A DNA stretch of 64,000 nt from Bacillota bacterium (GTDB lineage Bacteria > Bacillota > UBA4882 > UBA8346). Positions 42,741-51,110 of the stretch are shown piece after piece (the first letter of the stretch is position 1; the number at the start of each line of letters is the position of its first letter). The position numbers were made by a program, and so were the translations under genes. The DNA lies in contig JAEYGI010000004.1 in assembly GCA_023402395.1 (NCBI GenBank), positions 198,394 to 262,393 of the forward strand, in the 5' to 3' direction. The notes beneath the pieces are model-generated. The model was not told the origin of the DNA and ran no database searches. It saw only the letters and a program-made list of their open reading frames with translations.

Positions 42741-42769
42741 ATTATATTTTATTGTTATTATGATATTAA
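42741..42769 (-). promoter_or_regulatory. Candidate promoter of the carbohydrate operon
   Basis: On the minus strand TTAATA (42764-42769), 17-base spacer, TATAAT (42741-42746) in a very AT-rich stretch. The leader to the first gene at 42494 would be about 240 bases and shows no structure that I recognise. The rest of this gap, 42800-43050, also holds nothing identifiable. Confidence 0.5.
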
Positions 42770-42778
42770 GTGTCCTAG

Positions 42779-42789
42779 TGGTCTGACCA
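42779..42789. promoter_or_regulatory. Candidate operator TGGTCTGACCA for the FadR-type regulator
   Basis: TGGT-CTG-ACCA is a perfect palindrome fitting the TNGT-N3-ACNA pattern of FadR-subfamily operators. It sits ten bases upstream of the putative -35 element, and a FadR-family gene is in the same cluster. No second copy was found upstream of the regulator gene itself. Confidence 0.45.
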
Positions 42790-43057
42790 GTAAACCAATT
42801 TCTTCATCCATTTCTCAACTCCTGCTTCCGTTGGAATTTTTTTTTGACGAATAACGATGGTTTCTTGGGATTTTTAATAAGACTCAGAACAAATGGTTCA
42901 GGCCTTGGATCATTTGCAGCGATAAAAGGGAACGCCTCGCTCCCCTTTAAAATACATTATAATCAATTATAGCTCCAGGGCACCTGCCGCCTGCTTCTCA
43001 TAACAAAGGCGCGCGTTATTTCTGAAACCCGCGAGAAGGCCATCTCCAAAAGAAAAA

Positions 43058-43086
43058 CGGAACGCCGTAATTTATCCGGCGTTCCG
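43058..43086 (-). terminator. Terminator of the YabE-like gene
   Basis: On the minus strand CGGAACGCCG...CGGCGTTCCG (10-base stem, 9-base loop) followed by TTTTTCTTTT, 27 bases after the stop. Confidence 0.85.
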
Positions 43087-43113
43087 CTCGTAACAAGCCA
43101 TATCTCCAATCTC

Positions 43114-44136
43114 TTATTCTAAAATATAAACTTTAACCTTTTTCTTGCCATACATCAGCGCCTCGCGGTACGTCTCGTAACAGAGATCGATCCGGTTGCC
43201 TTTGATAGCGGAGCCGATATCGGCCGCCTCAGCCTTGCCGTACCCTTCAATGTATAGCTGGGTTCCCAGCGGAATCACCCGCGGATCCACTGCCACTAGG
43301 CCGAATCCGGCCTTCTTTCCGGTGTAGGTCCGGCCGTACTTGGCGTATACGCCGCAACTCTCCGGCCCCGGATAGTAGGCGGTGGCCACCATGTTTTTCA
43401 TTTCAACATAACGGTAACTGCCTCGGGAGGTCTCAAGGGTCCGGATCACCGGTTTGATTCCCAAAGCAATGATGGCGCTGACCGATGGTTTGATGACCTT
43501 CTCGGCCAGGCGCTGATAACGGGTGGGGCGGCCATCCTCATAGACTACTTTGATTTGGCGCTCCACCAGGCCGGATTGGCCCTCCCGAAGCACTTTCTGC
43601 GCGCCCCGCTCCAGCGCTTTGTCCTTCCGGTATTCGGTGGCCGGATGGACCACCACTTGCTTCGTTTCCACCTTGGAAGTGACATTGATCACCCGGATCG
43701 TTTGATTGGGCTCAACCACTGCGTCGCGATCGGGCCGGATCCGGTCATCTTCGTCAAAGCTGACTTTGGCGGCCTCCAGCACTTCCCGGACCGTCCGGCT
43801 GACGGTAAAAAACTCCTCCGTCCGCCCGGCGAAGCTAATCTTCACCGGAAACGAGCGGATCACCTGAATCCTCAGGTCCTCGCGGATAGTGGTCTTTGAA
43901 TCGGGGGTCACCACATCCCCCGGGTTCAGGATAATCCCTTTCTCCTCCAGAACCTGGCCTACGGTCGAACTGAGCGTTCGCCATTTCTGGTGTTCACCGT
44001 CGACCTCCAGGGTCACCCGGTCCAGCGCGATGAAATACATCAGGAAGCCGATCCCGGAGAGCGCCAGGGCGAAACCGGCGGCGATGATTATGTACTGCGG
44101 GAACTTCATCTCCCATCGTCCGCTGATAATCCTCAT
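43114..44136 (-). CDS. yabE: YabE-like exported protein: DUF348, G5 and 3D domains
   Basis: 340 residues: membrane anchor or signal (about 12-38), two DUF348 repeats (about 40-150), a G5 domain (about 155-225, TSKVETKQVVVHPATEYRKDKALERGAQKVLREGQSGLVERQIKVVYEDG) and a C-terminal 3D domain (about 248-340) with MVATAYYPGP, GLVAVDPRVIPLGTQLYIEGYG and AADIGSAIKGNRIDLCY, the three conserved Asp motif. 3D/RpfB-type proteins are lytic transglycosylase-like wall enzymes. In Bacillus yabE follows metS and yabD (tatD), as here except for the intervening radical SAM gene. Confidence 0.92.
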   Translation of the reverse strand: MRIISGRWEMKFPQYIIIAAGFALALSGIGFLMYFIALDRVTLEVDGEHQKWRTLSSTVGQVLEEKGIILNPGDVVTPDSKTTIREDLRIQVIRSFPVKISFAGRTEEFFTVSRTVREVLEAAKVSFDEDDRIRPDRDAVVEPNQTIRVINVTSKVETKQVVVHPATEYRKDKALERGAQKVLREGQSGLVERQIKVVYEDGRPTRYQRLAEKVIKPSVSAIIALGIKPVIRTLETSRGSYRYVEMKNMVATAYYPGPESCGVYAKYGRTYTGKKAGFGLVAVDPRVIPLGTQLYIEGYGKAEAADIGSAIKGNRIDLCYETYREALMYGKKKVKVYILE

Positions 44137-44205
44137 TCCATCCCTCCCTTGCGATTGGTGATACGGCGTTCCCAGATCTTTTCGCCGGACAAGCCAAAAA
44201 TCCTG

Positions 44206-44832
44206 CTACGAATTGTCCCCTTGCATTTCACGCACACGAAACTCCACCCCGAGATCAGCGGCAATCCGGCTGGCGGCCGCTATATCGACCCCGGGTACCC
44301 GGACTACGGAAAAGACCACTTTAGGGATATATTCCTTACTCCGCCGGGCAAATTCGAGGATTGCATCAAAGGCGGCGAGTCCGAACCGGCTGCGCGTCAA
44401 AGCGTAGTAAGTGGCGGCATCGTGCCCGTTCAGGCTGATCGAGACGGTCTCGATCAGTCCTTTCAACTTCGGCAGCACATCGTCTTCCAGAAAAAGGTCG
44501 GCCAACCCGTTGGTATTAATCCGGACCGGAACCGAGGAGCGTTCTTTGATGTGCCGGGCCACCTCCGTCACCACTTCGGGCCGGCTGAGCGGCTCGCCAT
44601 AACCGCAGAAGACGATCTCCCGATACCGGCCGGGATCGCCAATGGCAGCCACGACTTCGTCGGCCGAGGGCTCCCGTTCGAGCCAAAGATCGTACCCCAC
44701 CCCGCCGCTCGTCTGCCGGATGCAAAAGGTGCAAGCGTTCTGGCAGCGGTTGGTGATATTCAGATACAATGAGTCGCGTAGCGGATAGGCGAAGATCATG
44801 CTCCGCGAGGTTGAATGGCTATCGTCCTTCAT
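44206..44832 (-). CDS. TatD-linked radical SAM protein
   Basis: 208 residues. The cluster motif is CQNACTFC (CxxxCxxC) near residue 29 in YLNITNRCQNACTFCIRQTSGGVGYDLW; EIVFCGYGEPLSRPEVV and VRINTNGLADLF are the SAM-binding strands. It belongs to the radical SAM family encoded beside tatD in many Bacillota; the substrate is unknown. The start is the ATG at 44832: the open frame continues far upstream, but that part is the shadow of tatD. A GAGGGT site precedes it. Confidence 0.88.
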   Translation of the reverse strand: MKDDSHSTSRSMIFAYPLRDSLYLNITNRCQNACTFCIRQTSGGVGYDLWLEREPSADEVVAAIGDPGRYREIVFCGYGEPLSRPEVVTEVARHIKERSSVPVRINTNGLADLFLEDDVLPKLKGLIETVSISLNGHDAATYYALTRSRFGLAAFDAILEFARRSKEYIPKVVFSVVRVPGVDIAAASRIAADLGVEFRVREMQGDNS

Positions 44833-44891
44833 TTTACCCTCATTACCATATTCAGGAAAGAGCCAATTTGCGACAAAACACAGTTTTAGCT

Positions 44892-45659
44892 TTAGGAACC
44901 CTGGATGCCGAACAAGCTTCGGGTATTGGCGCTGGTTTGGGCCATTGCTTGGTCCACCGGGATTCCCTTGATCTCCGCCAGTTTTTGCCCGGTGAGCACC
45001 AGATTGGCCGGCTCGTTCCGTTTGCCCCGGAACGGATGGGGCGTCAGATACGGGCAGTCGGTTTCGATCAAAGTCCGTTCCAGGGGCACTCCGGCCGCCA
45101 CTTCCCGCAGCCGGGCGGCGTTGCTGAACGTCAGCGGCCCGGCGAAGGAAATATAAAACCCTAATTTCATGAACTCCCTGGCCATCTCCAGACTTCCAGT
45201 ATAGCAATGCATCACGCCGGCCCCGGACTTGGCGTTAGCGAGCCGGTCCAGAGTATCCTGGGCGGCCTCCCGGGTGTGAATGATTACCGGCTTGCCGTGA
45301 CTGGCGGCGATGGCCAACTGCGCCTCGAAGGCCAGCCACTGTTGCTCCCGGGACGATTCCTGATAGTGATAATCGAGACCGATCTCGCCCAAGGCGACCA
45401 CCCGCGGGGTCTGCAATAACTGTTCCAGACACCCCGCGGCCCGTTCGTTCCAATCCTTGGCGTCATGCGGTGAAACGCCGACCGCCGCCCATACGCAATC
45501 GAATTCCCCGGCCAACTCCACCGCCCGTTCCGAAGAGGGCAGATCGTATCCGACCACGACCAGCGTCGTGACTCCTTCGGATACCGCCCGCCCGATCACT
45601 TCCCGATAGTCGGCCGCATAGGCCGGATCATTGAGATGGCAATGGCTGTCGATCCACAT
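44892..45659 (-). CDS. tatD: TatD family metal-dependent nuclease
   Basis: 255 residues, TIM-barrel DNase/hydrolase. Metal ligands: DSHCHLND at the N-terminus, Glu in ALGEIGLDYHY, His in IIHTREA, His in GVMHCYTG, Asp in IETDCPYLTPHPFRGKRNEP. Two bases separate it from metG upstream, so they are cotranscribed, as in Bacillus metS-yabD. TatD enzymes trim DNA 3' ends or D-aminoacyl-tRNA; the role here is not revealed. Confidence 0.95.
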   Translation of the reverse strand: MWIDSHCHLNDPAYAADYREVIGRAVSEGVTTLVVVGYDLPSSERAVELAGEFDCVWAAVGVSPHDAKDWNERAAGCLEQLLQTPRVVALGEIGLDYHYQESSREQQWLAFEAQLAIAASHGKPVIIHTREAAQDTLDRLANAKSGAGVMHCYTGSLEMAREFMKLGFYISFAGPLTFSNAARLREVAAGVPLERTLIETDCPYLTPHPFRGKRNEPANLVLTGQKLAEIKGIPVDQAMAQTSANTRSLFGIQGS

Positions 45660-45661
45660 TC

Positions 45662-47605
45662 CTACCGTACCTTCGATCCTTCGCCGATCTCGGCCTCCGG
45701 CCGGACCAAGGCTAGTTCGCCCTGGTCATTGGAAGCGGCCAACAGCATCCCCTCGGAGAGCAGGCCACGCAGTTTGGCTGGTTTTAAATTGGCGATCACC
45801 ACGATCTCTTTCCCGACCAACTGCTCCGGCGTATAATGCTGGGCGATTCCGGCCACGATCTGCCGTTCCGTTCCGAGCACCCGCACTTTAAGTTTCATCA
45901 ATTTATCGGATTTTTCAACCCGTTCGGCTTCGAGCACCTTCGCCACCCGCAGATCGATCTTGGCGAATTCGTCAATGGTGATTAATCCGGTTTCGGCCGA
46001 AGCAGCCTGAGCCGGAGCGGGTTCCGGCTTGGCAGCGGGCGTCGGCGCTGGCGCGGATGCCGGCTCCGCCTTCTCTATTTCGATCCGGGGAAAAATCGGA
46101 TTCCCTTTCCGGGTCCGGGTTCCGGACGCCAAACCGCCCCAGCGGATGGCCTCGTGATACGGCTGATCCGTCGGCGCGTCGGCGAGCCCAAGTTGCTCCC
46201 AGATCTTGCCCGGCGCCTCGACCAGGAATGGCGCGAGCAATACCGCTGACAACCGCAGCGTCTCGGCCATGGTGTAAAGCACGGTCTGCAACCGCTCCCG
46301 GGTCTCGGCCTTTTTGGCCAGCGCCCATGGCGCGGCTTCGTCGATATATTTGTTGGCCCGGCCGATCAATTTGAAGATGGCGACCAGCGCGTTATTCACT
46401 TCCAGTTTGGCCATAGCTTGAGCCGCTTCGGCGATGCTGGCCTCGGCCTGGCGAATCACTTGCTGATCCAGCTCCTGATAGGCTCCTGGCGCGGGGATCA
46501 ATCCTTCATTAAACTTCTCGATCATTGACAGCGTCCGGTGCAGGAGATTACCGAGATCATTAGCCAGATCCTGATTGGTTCGAAGGATCAGGGCTTCCTC
46601 GGTGTAAAACCCGTCGGCGCCGAAGGGAATCTCCCGCAGCAGGTAGTAGCGGATGGCGTCCAGCCCGTACTTTTCGATCAGGACCACCGGGTCAATGACG
46701 TTTCCTTTGGATTTGGACATTTTTCCGCTTTCCAGGACCAGCCAGCCGTGGCCGAAGACTTGTTTCGGCAAGGGGAGATCGAGCGCCATCAGGATAATCG
46801 GCCAGATGATCGTGTGGAAACGGACGATCTCCTTCCCAACCAGATGCAACTCGGCCGGCCAGTACTTTTGAAACTTGTCGGGATGATCCGGATAGCCGAG
46901 GGCCGTAATATAATTGGAAAGCGCGTCCAACCAGACATAGACAACGTGTTTCCGGTCGAACGGCACCGGAATTCCCCAATTGAAGGTGGTCCGGGAGACG
47001 CAGAGATCCTCCAGGCCCGGCTTGAGAAAATTATTGATCATCTCGTTTTTGCGAGAAACCGGTTGGATGAATTCGGGATGTTCCTCGATATGCTTCATCA
47101 GGCGGTCGGCATATTTGGATAGCCGAAAAAAGTAGCTTTCTTCCTTGACCAGTTCAACCTCGCGGCCACAATCGGGACACTTGCCCTCCTGCAACTGCCG
47201 TTCCAGCCAGAAGGCTTCGCAGGGCGTACAGTACCAGCCTTCGTATTCGCTCTTATAAATATCACCCTGGTTGTACAAACGTTCGAAGATCTGTTGGACC
47301 GCCTGCTCATGCCGGGCCTCGGTGGTCCGGATGAAATCGTCGTTGGTGATCTGGAACAGCCGCCATAACTGATTGATATTGGCGACGATCCCGTCCACAT
47401 ATTCCTGAGGCGTTTTTCCGGCCGCTTCGGCCCGGCGCTGGATCTTTTGACCGTGTTCATCGGTGCCGGTCAGAAACCAGACATCGTCGCCGATCTGACG
47501 GTGATAGCGGGCCAGCGCATCGGCGACTACCGTGGTATAGGCGTGCCCGATATGCAGATTGTCGCTGGGATAATAAATCGGCGTCGTGAGATAAAACTTG
47601 CCCAT
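45662..47605 (-). CDS. metG: Methionyl-tRNA synthetase with C-terminal tRNA-binding domain
   Basis: 647 residues. Class I signatures HIGHAY near residue 19 and KMSKS near residue 299. A zinc knuckle of two CxxC pairs (CTPCEAFW...CPDC) lies near 127-147. The C-terminal EMAPII-like OB domain (about 545-647, ITIDEFAKIDLRVAKVLEAERVEKSDKLMKLKV) follows an Ala/Pro linker. GAGGAGGAACATCC precedes the ATG. Expression is controlled by the T-box leader directly upstream, so it is induced by uncharged tRNA-Met. Confidence 0.97.
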   Translation of the reverse strand: MGKFYLTTPIYYPSDNLHIGHAYTTVVADALARYHRQIGDDVWFLTGTDEHGQKIQRRAEAAGKTPQEYVDGIVANINQLWRLFQITNDDFIRTTEARHEQAVQQIFERLYNQGDIYKSEYEGWYCTPCEAFWLERQLQEGKCPDCGREVELVKEESYFFRLSKYADRLMKHIEEHPEFIQPVSRKNEMINNFLKPGLEDLCVSRTTFNWGIPVPFDRKHVVYVWLDALSNYITALGYPDHPDKFQKYWPAELHLVGKEIVRFHTIIWPIILMALDLPLPKQVFGHGWLVLESGKMSKSKGNVIDPVVLIEKYGLDAIRYYLLREIPFGADGFYTEEALILRTNQDLANDLGNLLHRTLSMIEKFNEGLIPAPGAYQELDQQVIRQAEASIAEAAQAMAKLEVNNALVAIFKLIGRANKYIDEAAPWALAKKAETRERLQTVLYTMAETLRLSAVLLAPFLVEAPGKIWEQLGLADAPTDQPYHEAIRWGGLASGTRTRKGNPIFPRIEIEKAEPASAPAPTPAAKPEPAPAQAASAETGLITIDEFAKIDLRVAKVLEAERVEKSDKLMKLKVRVLGTERQIVAGIAQHYTPEQLVGKEIVVIANLKPAKLRGLLSEGMLLAASNDQGELALVRPEAEIGEGSKVR

Positions 47606-47633
47606 GGATGTTCCTCCTCTATATTAATCTCAA

Positions 47634-47882
47634 GAAAAAATAAAAGCCCCTCATCCCGCCGGGGACGAGAGGCTAGCCTTCGTGGTACCACCCCAATTCT
47701 CCTTCCCGCCAGGGAAGGACTTGGCATCCGTAACGTGGATGAGCGGCCGGATCTACTCCTTGATTCGCCCCGGCGACTCCGGAATCATTTTCCTCAATCG
47801 GCTCCGGCCGGTTCCCACCCTCCCGGCTCTCTTCGCGGCGCGCCGCCTTGAGTACTCTTTCCATCATAGTCTTCAATGGCAA
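47634..47882 (-). ncRNA. T-box leader riboswitch of metG
   Basis: On the minus strand the conserved T-box sequence AATTGGGGTGGTACCACG lies at 47681-47698. It is followed by a terminator stem (GCCTCTCGTCCC...GGGATGAGGGGC, about 47645-47675) and a T-tract TTTTATTTTTT. The upstream part can form Stem I with AGAGAG and GGGTGGGAACC elements. An ATG triplet at 47786-47788 sits where the specifier codon is expected (GGAAAATGATTCC), matching methionine. Stem I pairing was judged by eye only. Confidence 0.88.
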
Positions 47883-48059
47883 TAATTTCTTTATACTATA
47901 TCCACTGCCGCCGGTTTTGTCAAGATCATTCTTTCCGGCGCAGGCCGCAGGTAAATTTTATCATTAATTTCCCCATTTTCAGAGGAAAAACCCGTTAAAT
48001 TTAACCCGCTGTTAATTCCATTTTAATTGTAAATTTCTCGGAAACTTTTTTGGATCAAA

Positions 48060-48088
48060 TTGACTTTGAAAGTAAATATAGGTATAAT
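48060..48088 (+). promoter_or_regulatory. SigA promoter of abrB
   Basis: TTGACT (48060-48065), exact 17-base spacer, TATAAT (48083-48088): almost consensus. The stretch 47890-48059 upstream is AT-rich with no gene. Confidence 0.85.
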
Positions 48089-48132
48089 AAATGTTGAAGA
48101 TTGTCGAATTTTAACGAAAGGGGTGACGTATT

Positions 48133-48381
48133 ATGATGAAATCTACAGGAATTGTACGTAAGGTTGACGAGTTAGGGCGGGTGGTTATCCCTATTGAGCT
48201 GAGACGGACCCTTCAGATTGATGAGAAAGACGCGCTTGAAATTTATGTGGATGGCGAAAAGATTATCCTCAAAAAATACGAGCCGGCTTGTATTTTCTGT
48301 GGCAACGCGGAAGGGATTAAAAACTTTAAAGAGAAAAACATTTGCAAATCATGCCTGGAATCGATGAAAGGCGCCTGCTAA
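48133..48381 (+). CDS. abrB: AbrB family transition-state regulator with C-terminal zinc-ribbon-like tail
   Basis: 82 residues. The swapped-hairpin DNA-binding domain MKSTGIVRKVDELGRVVIPIELRRTLQIDEKDALEIYVDGEKIILKKYEP is nearly that of Bacillus AbrB, which represses post-exponential and sporulation genes. The C-terminal multimerisation domain of Bacillus AbrB is replaced by a short tail with CIFC and CKSC pairs, probably binding zinc, a form common in clostridia. A GGGGTGA ribosome site lies upstream. It is convergent with rsmI, which also neighbours abrB in Bacillus. Confidence 0.95.
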   Translation: MMKSTGIVRKVDELGRVVIPIELRRTLQIDEKDALEIYVDGEKIILKKYEPACIFCGNAEGIKNFKEKNICKSCLESMKGAC

Positions 48382-48392
48382 AGAGGATATTA

Positions 48393-48420
48393 GGGGAGGG
48401 AAAACCTCCTCTTATTTTTT
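48393..48420 (+). terminator. Terminator of abrB
   Basis: GGGGAGG-GAAAA-CCTCCTC followed by TTATTTTTT, 12 bases after the abrB stop and overlapping the end of convergent rsmI. Confidence 0.75.
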
Positions 48421-49269
48421 ACTTTCGCCGCGATAATCGAGGTACATTCCATAAACCTCCCTGGCGCTCCTCCCCGTCGCTTTAGCGATCTCCTTGAGTT
48501 TTTCTTTTAAACTCCGGTCCGATGCCTCCATTGTGTCAAATAAATGGTTAAAATCATAATTTGTCGAATCTTGTCGAAAAACGTCCGGTTCTCTTTCACC
48601 TTCCACTAGGATGGTGAACTCGCCCCGCGTTTCCTGTTCTGTTATTTTTTGGATGACATCACTAATCATTCCCCTGATGAATTCTTCATGCAATTTCGTC
48701 AATTCCCGGGCCAGGACGACCCGACGCTCCCCGAACACCGTCGCGATATTCTTCAGGGTATGCGTCAGCCGGTGCGGTGCCTCATAGAACCCCAATGTCC
48801 CCCGAAACGCTTTCAATTCACCCAGCCGTTTCAGTTGCTCCTTGTTCTGACGGGGCAAAAAACCCTCAAACAAAAACGATCCGGTGTCCAGTCCGGACGC
48901 GGCTAAAGCCGTAATAATCGCCGAGGGTCCGGGGATCGGGACCACCTGGATTCCGCGCTGGATGGCGTCAGCGACCAACTGACCGCCGGGGTCCGAGATT
49001 CCGGGCATTCCGGCGTCGGAGACCAGCGCCACGCTGGTTCCGGTTTCGATCCGTCCGATAATCTCCTGGCTACGCTCGCGTTCATTATGCTGATGATAGC
49101 TGACGAGCGGCTTCCGGATTTCGAAGTGATTCAATAATTTCAAAGTATGACGGGTATCCTCGGCCGCGATTAAGTCGACTTCGTTCAGGATTCGCAAGGC
49201 CCGCCGGCTGATATCCTCCAAGTTGCCGATGGGCGTGGCCACCAGGTATAGGGTTCCGAATGACGTCAT
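48412..49269 (-). CDS. rsmI: 16S rRNA 2'-O-methyltransferase RsmI
   Basis: 285 residues, methylates the ribose of C1402 in 16S rRNA using SAM. Tetrapyrrole-methylase fold with YLVATPIGNLEDISRRAL, AEDTRHTLKLL, SDAGMPGISDPG and PGPSAIITALAASGL, all characteristic of RsmI. It lies 21 bases downstream of cobD at the end of the tetrapyrrole operon, and may be partly cotranscribed with it. Confidence 0.96.
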   Translation of the reverse strand: MTSFGTLYLVATPIGNLEDISRRALRILNEVDLIAAEDTRHTLKLLNHFEIRKPLVSYHQHNERERSQEIIGRIETGTSVALVSDAGMPGISDPGGQLVADAIQRGIQVVPIPGPSAIITALAASGLDTGSFLFEGFLPRQNKEQLKRLGELKAFRGTLGFYEAPHRLTHTLKNIATVFGERRVVLARELTKLHEEFIRGMISDVIQKITEQETRGEFTILVEGEREPDVFRQDSTNYDFNHLFDTMEASDRSLKEKLKEIAKATGRSAREVYGMYLDYRGESKK

Positions 49270-49290
49270 CGATCCGCTCCTGATTTAATA

Positions 49291-50388
49291 TCATAAATCC
49301 AGGGAAGCTACCAAATTTTCAACAAAAGTCAGGTTCTGGGCTCTCCGGCCGACTGCGACCCGGAAATAATCCCGCTCTAACCCGGCAAAGTTCCGGCAAT
49401 CTCTTATCAGGATTCCCCGTCCTCCCAATTTTGCAACGATGTCGGCCGCGGTAATTCCGGGCATTTCGACCCTGATCAGGTAAAAATTAGCTTCCCATGG
49501 ATAGACCGCAATGCCGGGTATTCCGGCCAGCTTCTCTTGTAACCAACGATTTTCCGTAATCAAAAGTTTCCACGAACGGTCCAAAAACGCCCGGTCCAAG
49601 ACAGCCGGAAGGATCTGCTGGGCCATCCGGTTGACATTCCATTGGTTTAGCGCGCGTTGAACCACGCGGATTACTTCCGGCGCGGCCATCATGAAGCCCA
49701 AACGCAGTCCGGGAACGGATCCGATTTTAGTCAATGAATTGAAAATGATTAAGCGCGGATGTTGCTCCAACCGGGCGGCCAAGGTCAACTCCAGGATTGG
49801 CCCGCAAAACCACAAAAAAGACTCATCTACGGCCAGCCAGGCCCCGCTGCGTTCCGTCAGCTCAAGCGCTGCCGCGAGCGTGGCCTCGGGCAGCACCCGG
49901 CCGGTCGGGTTGTTGGGCTGGCAAAGGAAGAGCAGATCGCCGGGTACGATTTCCCGTTCCAATACCGAGAGGTCAAGTTGATACTCCGGGCCAAGCAGCA
50001 ACTGGCGCAGCGATTTTTCCGCCGCCCCAAAAGCGCGCCGATATTCGGAGAAAGTCGGTTCCAAAACAACAGCCCGCCGGACCGGCAAGGCCTGGGGCAA
50101 TACCGCAATCAACTCGGCCGCCCCGTTGCCTAAGGCGACCCGGGATTCGGGAACCCCGAAGAACGCCGCAATCCGGGCGGCACCATCCGCGGTATAGGGC
50201 TGCGGATATTGCCCAATCTTGGGAACTGCCTTCAGCAACTCCCACCATAACCGGGCCGGCGGACCCCAGGGGTTCAAATTGATGCTTAGATCAAGAAACC
50301 GGCCGCGCCGATAGGTCCGGCCGGCCGCGATGATATCCCCGCCATGCCGTTCGCCGGCCGGATCAAAATCAAGGTCCGGCTTATTCAT
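49291..50388 (-). CDS. cobD: L-threonine-O-3-phosphate decarboxylase CobD (aminotransferase fold)
   Basis: 365 residues, PLP fold-type I, resembling histidinol-phosphate aminotransferase. The opening HGGDIIAAGRTYRRGRFLDLSINLNPWGPP (HGGD...D(F/L)S.N.NP.GPP) is the CobD/CobC hallmark. The PLP lysine lies in FNSLTKIGSVPGLRLGF, and FLCQPNNPTGRVLP is conserved. It makes (R)-1-amino-2-propanol phosphate for the B12 nucleotide loop. The ATG overlaps the cobS stop (ATGA). Confidence 0.9.
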   Translation of the reverse strand: MNKPDLDFDPAGERHGGDIIAAGRTYRRGRFLDLSINLNPWGPPARLWWELLKAVPKIGQYPQPYTADGAARIAAFFGVPESRVALGNGAAELIAVLPQALPVRRAVVLEPTFSEYRRAFGAAEKSLRQLLLGPEYQLDLSVLEREIVPGDLLFLCQPNNPTGRVLPEATLAAALELTERSGAWLAVDESFLWFCGPILELTLAARLEQHPRLIIFNSLTKIGSVPGLRLGFMMAAPEVIRVVQRALNQWNVNRMAQQILPAVLDRAFLDRSWKLLITENRWLQEKLAGIPGIAVYPWEANFYLIRVEMPGITAADIVAKLGGRGILIRDCRNFAGLERDYFRVAVGRRAQNLTFVENLVASLDL

Positions 50389-51110
50389 TGTCCAAGCGCC
50401 ACCAGTCCCACCAGAATTATTAATTCAGTCAATTCATTAACAGCACCCAAAATATCGCCGGTAATCCCACCAAATGTGCGACGAATCAGCGGAATCAGCA
50501 TTAGGATTAAGATTCCGGCCACTCCTAGCAGCCAAAGGCTGTGCGGCCATCCTAAACCTACCAGGATCGCCATCCAAAGAGTAGCGGCAAAGATCCCGGC
50601 CTGCCGGTCCCCAATCTCAAACATCCGTAATAACCCCTGGGAGACTGACGGCTGCGTATAGAGCAATACCGCCATTGCCCACCGGGACAGGACCGGGGCG
50701 CAGAGCAACAACAAAAACGGCGTTCCCACCAGATGCGATAAAGTCAAAACCTTGCCAAGCGCCAAAAAGAGCAACGCAATGCCGCCAAAAGCGCCTAACC
50801 GGCTGTCCTTCATGATCGCCCGGCGCTGTTCGGGAGTATGCCCCCCCAAGCCATCGGCGGTATCGGCGAACCCGTCCCAATGAATGGCGCCGTTCAATGC
50901 CACTGCCCCAAAGACGGTCAGCCAGGCGGCAATTTCGGGTGGAAGGACTCTCCCCAGTCCGTTGACTCCCAGCCAATACAGCGAGGCAAACACCAGGCCG
51001 ATCAGTGGAAAGAAGGCGACGGAACCGCCGAAATCGCGGCTTGAGATCTCTTTCGGGCTCACCGGCAATACCGTCAGGAACCCGATGGCGGTCCGGAGCG
51101 CTTTAATCAT
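50385..51110 (-). CDS. cobS: Cobalamin-5'-phosphate synthase CobS
   Basis: 241 residues, integral membrane enzyme with about six hydrophobic segments. It joins adenosylcobinamide-GDP and alpha-ribazole(-phosphate). Family motifs: FLTVLPVSP, FPLIGLVFASL, GAIHWDGFADTADGLGGHTPEQRRAIMKDSRLGAFGG. Overlaps cobU by 8 and cobD by 4 bases. Confidence 0.95.
   Translation of the reverse strand: MIKALRTAIGFLTVLPVSPKEISSRDFGGSVAFFPLIGLVFASLYWLGVNGLGRVLPPEIAAWLTVFGAVALNGAIHWDGFADTADGLGGHTPEQRRAIMKDSRLGAFGGIALLFLALGKVLTLSHLVGTPFLLLLCAPVLSRWAMAVLLYTQPSVSQGLLRMFEIGDRQAGIFAATLWMAILVGLGWPHSLWLLGVAGILILMLIPLIRRTFGGITGDILGAVNELTELIILVGLVALGQ

Noticed and set aside
42529..42786. 85-residue plus-strand frame in the gap upstream of the carbohydrate operon
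   Set aside because: No ribosome site, AT-rich low-complexity C-terminus, overlaps the candidate promoter; no recognisable family.
44833..45207. N-terminal extension of the radical SAM protein
   Set aside because: The extra 125 residues are an out-of-frame reading of tatD (Gly/Pro/Arg-rich); the ATG at 44832 has a ribosome site.
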